Shown: piece by piece, positions 60,293 through 64,000 of the stretch | Layout of the letters: each line of letters starts with the position of its first letter | Position numbering within the stretch: the first letter of the stretch is position 1 | From: Maribacter forsetii DSM 18668 | Lineage (GTDB): Bacteria; Bacteroidota; Bacteroidia; Flavobacteriales; Flavobacteriaceae | Reading direction: 5' to 3' | DNA length: 64,000 nt | Assembly: GCF_000744105.1 (NCBI RefSeq) | Contig: NZ_JQLH01000001.1 | Coordinates: forward strand, 2,046,001-2,110,000 | Translations under genes and position numbers: made by a program | Notes under the pieces: generated by a model | Database searches by the model: none | Seen by the model: the letters and a program-made list of their open reading frames with translations, nothing else | What the model was told of the DNA's origin: nothing

Positions 60293-61339
60293 TCATTTTT
60301 TCTTAACTATATAAAGTCCTTGACTTTTACTTTTGTTTGCATTTGAGGGATATGAATACCGTATAAAAGACACTTCTGTTTCTGCTCTAAACTGTTCAGG
60401 AAGTGTATAGTTATTTAAATATGCGTCTGATTGAAAAAACCAAAATGGATATTTAGCAGCATCTTCTTTAAATCTCACATACTCATTTCCTTTATGTAAT
60501 TTATAATAACCAACACCTAAAAACTGAGCTATTATAGGGGTATAGGTATATGTTTCAGCTGATTTTGTTTTTGAAAATTCAATTTTTTCAATCTTGTTGT
60601 TTTGGTATGTAAACTTGTTTTCAGGAAAGGCGGAATAATCTAAATCATTATTGTATTTTCTATCTGTACTAGAGCCAGAATGTGACATCCAGTCAGAATA
60701 GGTATTAGATTTTGTGTCTTTTAGAAAAATCAATTTACTATACTTTGCAGGATAACTTTCGAAAGTTCGTTCACTGGTATTGTCCCCGCCAAAATATTTG
60801 TTTTCTGAAAGATGTAATGTTACCCAACCTTCATTGGTATGGAAATAAACAATGTCATTATTGCCATAAATGACAGTAGATGATTTATTGTAATATTCTT
60901 CAAAAATTGTAATCCATTTTTTTTCTAATTTTTTTTTATCAGGATTTATAGTTTGAAAGAAGGATTGTGGTTTTATGACGTTTTGTGAAAAGTCATAGAC
61001 AGCATTATCTGTAAATACATAATGGGTCTTATAAGGCATTTCTGCTTTTGAGTCTGTTATTCTAAAAAGAATGTCGCCTTCCGTACTTATTTTTATTTGC
61101 TGATATGAATCATCTACAATAAAATATTTGTTGATGGTATCATAAGTAATGTATAAGTAGGTTTTATCTGTAACTGCGTCGATTAGGTAATTTTTAGAAC
61201 TGACACCTGAACTCAAATACTGGTAGTTGTTCTTATTGGAAACCAAATTGGGTATTAAATTAATACTAGTGCATTGTTGAAAGAAAAATAGGAGTGCAAT
61301 AATTATAAATACCATTATTTTATATTTTTTCATTTTCAA
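60293..61339 (-). CDS. Lipoprotein of unknown function
   Basis: A 348-residue protein with an N-terminal basic stretch and hydrophobic core followed by a lipobox-like LFFFQQC at about Cys23. The mature part is beta-rich and tyrosine-rich (NYQYLSSGVSSKNYLIDAVT, WVTLHLSENKYFGGDN). No family is recognised. It is 43 bp after the 605-residue protein gene. Confidence 0.7.
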   Translation of the reverse strand: MKMKKYKIMVFIIIALLFFFQQCTSINLIPNLVSNKNNYQYLSSGVSSKNYLIDAVTDKTYLYITYDTINKYFIVDDSYQQIKISTEGDILFRITDSKAEMPYKTHYVFTDNAVYDFSQNVIKPQSFFQTINPDKKKLEKKWITIFEEYYNKSSTVIYGNNDIVYFHTNEGWVTLHLSENKYFGGDNTSERTFESYPAKYSKLIFLKDTKSNTYSDWMSHSGSSTDRKYNNDLDYSAFPENKFTYQNNKIEKIEFSKTKSAETYTYTPIIAQFLGVGYYKLHKGNEYVRFKEDAAKYPFWFFQSDAYLNNYTLPEQFRAETEVSFIRYSYPSNANKSKSQGLYIVKKK

Positions 61340-61381
61340 CTTAGGCTTATTATAAATTAAAATCTTTATTAAATTGTACTT

Positions 61382-63199
61382 CTAATTAAAGTTAATAATA
61401 TCACTAATCATTTTGTGATACGTTGTTTTAATTTCATCTTCCACATCTTTAAACTCTATTTTCTCTAATTTTTTACATAACCTTAAATAGGCTTGTTTCC
61501 ACTCTGGATCTTTAGAGATTGTAGTAAGCATGGATAATAAATATAAATGCCTTATTTCTGTATAATAATAACGTTTAACTTCAGTATCTGAATTTTTTAA
61601 TGATATATATGCTTCTGCAGCTTTAACAGCTTCTATATAGTCTTCTTCTTTTTTAGTGATAGTAGCTAGTTTATCAGAATAATGTGCGAAGTAATATGCA
61701 GAATAAGCACTACGCACCTCAGTACTGTTCTTTAATAAATCTACAGATACTTTTATATACTTTACGCTTTTTTGATAGTTTTCTAAATTGTGAAGAAGTT
61801 CTGCAGCTTCATAATAATAGATACTTAGTATTCTATAATTTTTAGATAGCTCATTGTGTATACCTTCTTCAGTATTAATTTTTATAACTCGTTTCATTAA
61901 ATCAATGGCCAATAAATAAAAAGTCTCGTCTTTTTTGGTCTTGCCTTCTAGAGCACGCGCTTTTCCCATATTTAATAATATGAATGCATGTTCTTTAGGG
62001 TGATTTTCATAAGTCCAAATTTTCAGGGCATTTTGGCATAATTCAAGCGCTAATGGAATTAATTTTAAAGCAGAATCCTTGTCTGCCAGTTTTGCAAGAT
62101 GAATTGCTGCGGCAGCACAGTTCTGTTGATACATGGCATAATCCCAAGCAGATTTTTTTGCATTAAACTCATGTTTTAGTTTTGTGTATAGCTTTAATGC
62201 TCTTTTTGCATGTGTTATATCATCTATAAGGGTAGACTTTAGAAAATAAGCATTTGCATATGCATTATGGGTATGTAGCCATTTTTTGTAATTTTTAGAT
62301 TTGTCAAGGAAGGATATTAATTCTTCAAAAACATCAATGCCCTTATCAATAGTTGATATAAGGTAATTTCTGTTTAACAACTCGGTATAGGTATTTCCTA
62401 TATCATATAAAACATCGGCAAAGAACTCTTTATACTTGTCTTTATCAATTAATGATTTAATTTCTTGAAAAGCTATTATTTGTTTTTCAAAAAGAGAAGC
62501 ATCGGTTTCACCTTCAATACTTTCTTGTATTAGTTTGCTTTGGTAGTACTTTATATAAGCAAATTCAAATGGTTGTTTAGTTCTATCAATGAAATCTAGT
62601 AGTAGTGTTATTCGGTCTATAAATTCTTCATTATTTTCTTCGAATGTGTTTTTAAACAATTCTAATTCCCAAATAAGCAGTTGTTTATATTGAGGTCTGT
62701 CATATTGAGCAATAGCATTAAGATAATATGAATTTATTTCACTTATATATTGCTCCACTTCATTTTGGCTTGTTGCAGTATAAGGCAGATAACAAAGTAA
62801 CTCTAAAGTAGCTTTAGTAGTTATGAAATCAATTTGCTCAATATTTTGTAAATATGCTTTTAGTAGTTCATTAACTGTAGTAGAAATATAGCTGGTTTTT
62901 TCTATTTTTTTTGACAAGCTTAAATTGAATAAGAGCTTGCCATAAGCATTGTCACTATAGGGGATAACGTCGAATTCTGAAAAGAGGGAGTATGTTTTAG
63001 GTGTTTCTGGGAAATGATATGTAGTTGTATTCAAAAACTCTATAATCAATACAGAATTACTGCTAGTTGCTAGTTCTACACTATCGAATGTTTTCCATTT
63101 GTAATCTCCCTTTGTTACTTCTTTACTAAGTTGAGCCAACATACCCGATTCTTTGCCAAGTACTGCAATTATTGGTTTCTTTTGGAATATTTTAAGCAA
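61382..63199 (-). CDS. Large helical-repeat protein of unknown function
   Basis: A 605-residue protein with an N-terminal alpha/beta-like segment (about 1-80, FQKKPIIAVLGKESGML), then almost wholly helical from about 100 to the end. TPR-like pairs include YAMYQQNCAAAAIHLAKLAD and HAFILLNMGKARALEGKTKKDE, suggesting a TPR/SEL-like scaffold. A TTG start at 63199 is used, as no ATG lies before the N-terminal segment. No domain was recognised with certainty. It may serve as a protein-protein scaffold for the nearby small genes. Confidence 0.65.
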   Translation of the reverse strand: MLKIFQKKPIIAVLGKESGMLAQLSKEVTKGDYKWKTFDSVELATSSNSVLIIEFLNTTTYHFPETPKTYSLFSEFDVIPYSDNAYGKLLFNLSLSKKIEKTSYISTTVNELLKAYLQNIEQIDFITTKATLELLCYLPYTATSQNEVEQYISEINSYYLNAIAQYDRPQYKQLLIWELELFKNTFEENNEEFIDRITLLLDFIDRTKQPFEFAYIKYYQSKLIQESIEGETDASLFEKQIIAFQEIKSLIDKDKYKEFFADVLYDIGNTYTELLNRNYLISTIDKGIDVFEELISFLDKSKNYKKWLHTHNAYANAYFLKSTLIDDITHAKRALKLYTKLKHEFNAKKSAWDYAMYQQNCAAAAIHLAKLADKDSALKLIPLALELCQNALKIWTYENHPKEHAFILLNMGKARALEGKTKKDETFYLLAIDLMKRVIKINTEEGIHNELSKNYRILSIYYYEAAELLHNLENYQKSVKYIKVSVDLLKNSTEVRSAYSAYYFAHYSDKLATITKKEEDYIEAVKAAEAYISLKNSDTEVKRYYYTEIRHLYLLSMLTTISKDPEWKQAYLRLCKKLEKIEFKDVEDEIKTTYHKMISDIINFN

Positions 63200-63537
63200 A
63201 AAGATAATTTAAAGTGAATTCGAAGTTTTGTGTAGGGTGAATTTAAACAATTTTTTATAGTGCATTTATGTATTGTGCTAAAGTGGGTATTTGATATTGT
63301 TTTCGTAAAAAAATATTTCAATTTTTTTTAACTTGAGAGGTAGTGATTAATGCAGTTATCAGTCTTTTGGCAACTATTTCGTAACCGATTATCCTATCTA
63401 TATTCTATACGTTTAAAAATATAGATTAACCTACTTGGAGTGCAGTGTTTATACTTTATATGCCTGATTTGTTAATGACACTGCCATACTTTTCTTGTAA
63501 GATTAAATCATATTGTTTTATTAAGGTTTTACAGTGG
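63200..63537. other. Intergenic region of 338 bp
   Basis: The region is AT-rich and holds no convincing gene, hairpin terminator or promoter match. A short open frame at about 63352 is too short and lacks support. Confidence 0.6.
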
Positions 63538-64000
63538 TTAGGTTAAAATCTGATAATTTTTCTTTGGTTTTTTATTTTCAATACCATTCATCATATTAAA
63601 TAATAGCATAACCGTATTGTCATTACTTCCGTCAAAACCTTCATTTTCATTTAATAAAATTTTTGTCAAAAAGAATAAAGGAGGACAGCAATAATAATTT
63701 TTGGGTGAAACAATATATATGCCCTCAACATCATTTCCGAAATCAATATACTTCCATTTCCAGTTGTACTCTTCAACCACCATTTTGCCCCATAGGGCTC
63801 CTAATTTTAAAGCATATTCTCTTAGGTCTTCTTCTGAATGCTCTTTTAATAAAAGCTTGTCCACATATTCTCGGATCCATTGAACTTTTTCTTTTGGGGT
63901 CTCTGGTTTTGTTGTCACAAACAATTCATTACATTCTTGTTCTTTTTCATTTATGGCATCAACCAAATCTTTTTCAAGTTCTGTTACCTTTAATTTCTGT
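63538..64000 (-). CDS. Possible DUF3806 protein, N-terminus cut by window edge
   Basis: The minus-strand frame is open to the right edge of the window, so the start is missing; the TTG at 63966 need not be real. The visible 153 residues begin with a coiled-coil-like, charged segment and continue with LREYALKLGALWGKMVVEEYNWKWKYID, which resembles DUF3806 domains. Function unknown. It fits the group of immunity-like genes to its left. Confidence 0.6.
   Translation of the reverse strand, partial: QKLKVTELEKDLVDAINEKEQECNELFVTTKPETPKEKVQWIREYVDKLLLKEHSEEDLREYALKLGALWGKMVVEEYNWKWKYIDFGNDVEGIYIVSPKNYYCCPPLFFLTKILLNENEGFDGSNDNTVMLLFNMMNGIENKKPKKNYQILT

Noticed and set aside
63352..63426. Short frame of 24 codons in the right-hand intergenic region
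   Set aside because: Too short, no promoter or conserved feature, likely chance in AT-rich DNA.

Overview
The window looks like chromosomal DNA from a low-GC marine-type member of the Flavobacteriaceae (Bacteroidota). The evidence is a small TonB-dependent receptor with an N-terminal carboxypeptidase-regulatory-like domain, a fused alpha/beta 2-oxoacid dehydrogenase E1, Bacteroidota-type promoters (-7 box TAnnTTTG), several genes that seem to use TTG or GTG starts, and many short DUF families typical of this group. A Maribacter/Zobellia-like genus is possible, but the sequence alone does not prove it. No rRNA, tRNA, CRISPR array, phage or insertion sequence was recognised.

Layout. 0-5.6 kb: a TPR-like exported protein cut by the left edge, a TonB receptor, an AraJ-type MFS exporter and a penicillin-binding-like serine hydrolase. 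5.6-10.9 kb: the leucine operon leuC-leuD-leuA-leuB on the minus strand, with a four-helix-bundle gene, broken by an in-frame stop, inserted between leuA and leuB. 10.9-41 kb: mostly housekeeping genes (recG, an M1 aminopeptidase, patatin, a GltS-like FMN protein with an M20 amidohydrolase, a UvrD/PcrA helicase, Sua5, OmpA, holA, branched-chain 2-oxoacid dehydrogenase E1, LOG protein, uvrA). It ends in a signalling block made of a universal stress protein, a hybrid receiver-Crp/Fnr regulator, a PAS histidine kinase and a divergent TerB-like gene.

41-54 kb: an accessory metabolic and resistance region. It holds a polyol dehydrogenase with an NCS1 permease, a TetR-HAD-SDR-lipoprotein cluster, an SDR-metallohydrolase-AraC cluster, and an arsenic operon (arsR-DUF6428-arsC-like-acr3). 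54-64 kb: a CBM48-linker-helix-hairpin-helix fusion, a lipoprotein amidase, and then a minus-strand run of poorly known proteins (DUF2625, a 42-residue membrane-like peptide, TPR-like proteins, an alpha/beta hydrolase-TPR fusion, DUF4240, a lipoprotein, a 605-residue helical-repeat protein and a possible DUF3806 protein cut by the right edge). This last run resembles an orphan immunity or stress-protein island.

The most interesting signal is regulatory. Two FNR-type dyads (TGAT-N4-ATCA) flank the kinase/Crp-type regulator pair, one upstream of the universal stress gene and one upstream of the TerB-like gene. Each is centred 36.5 bp from the end of a candidate -7 box. Together with the FNR-like recognition helix of the regulator, this suggests a compact two-component/FNR regulon encoded in one place. 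Other notable items are an M1 pseudo-peptidase joined to an outer-membrane barrel, a perfect 26-bp palindrome inside the start of a gene, and candidate ArsR and TetR operators.
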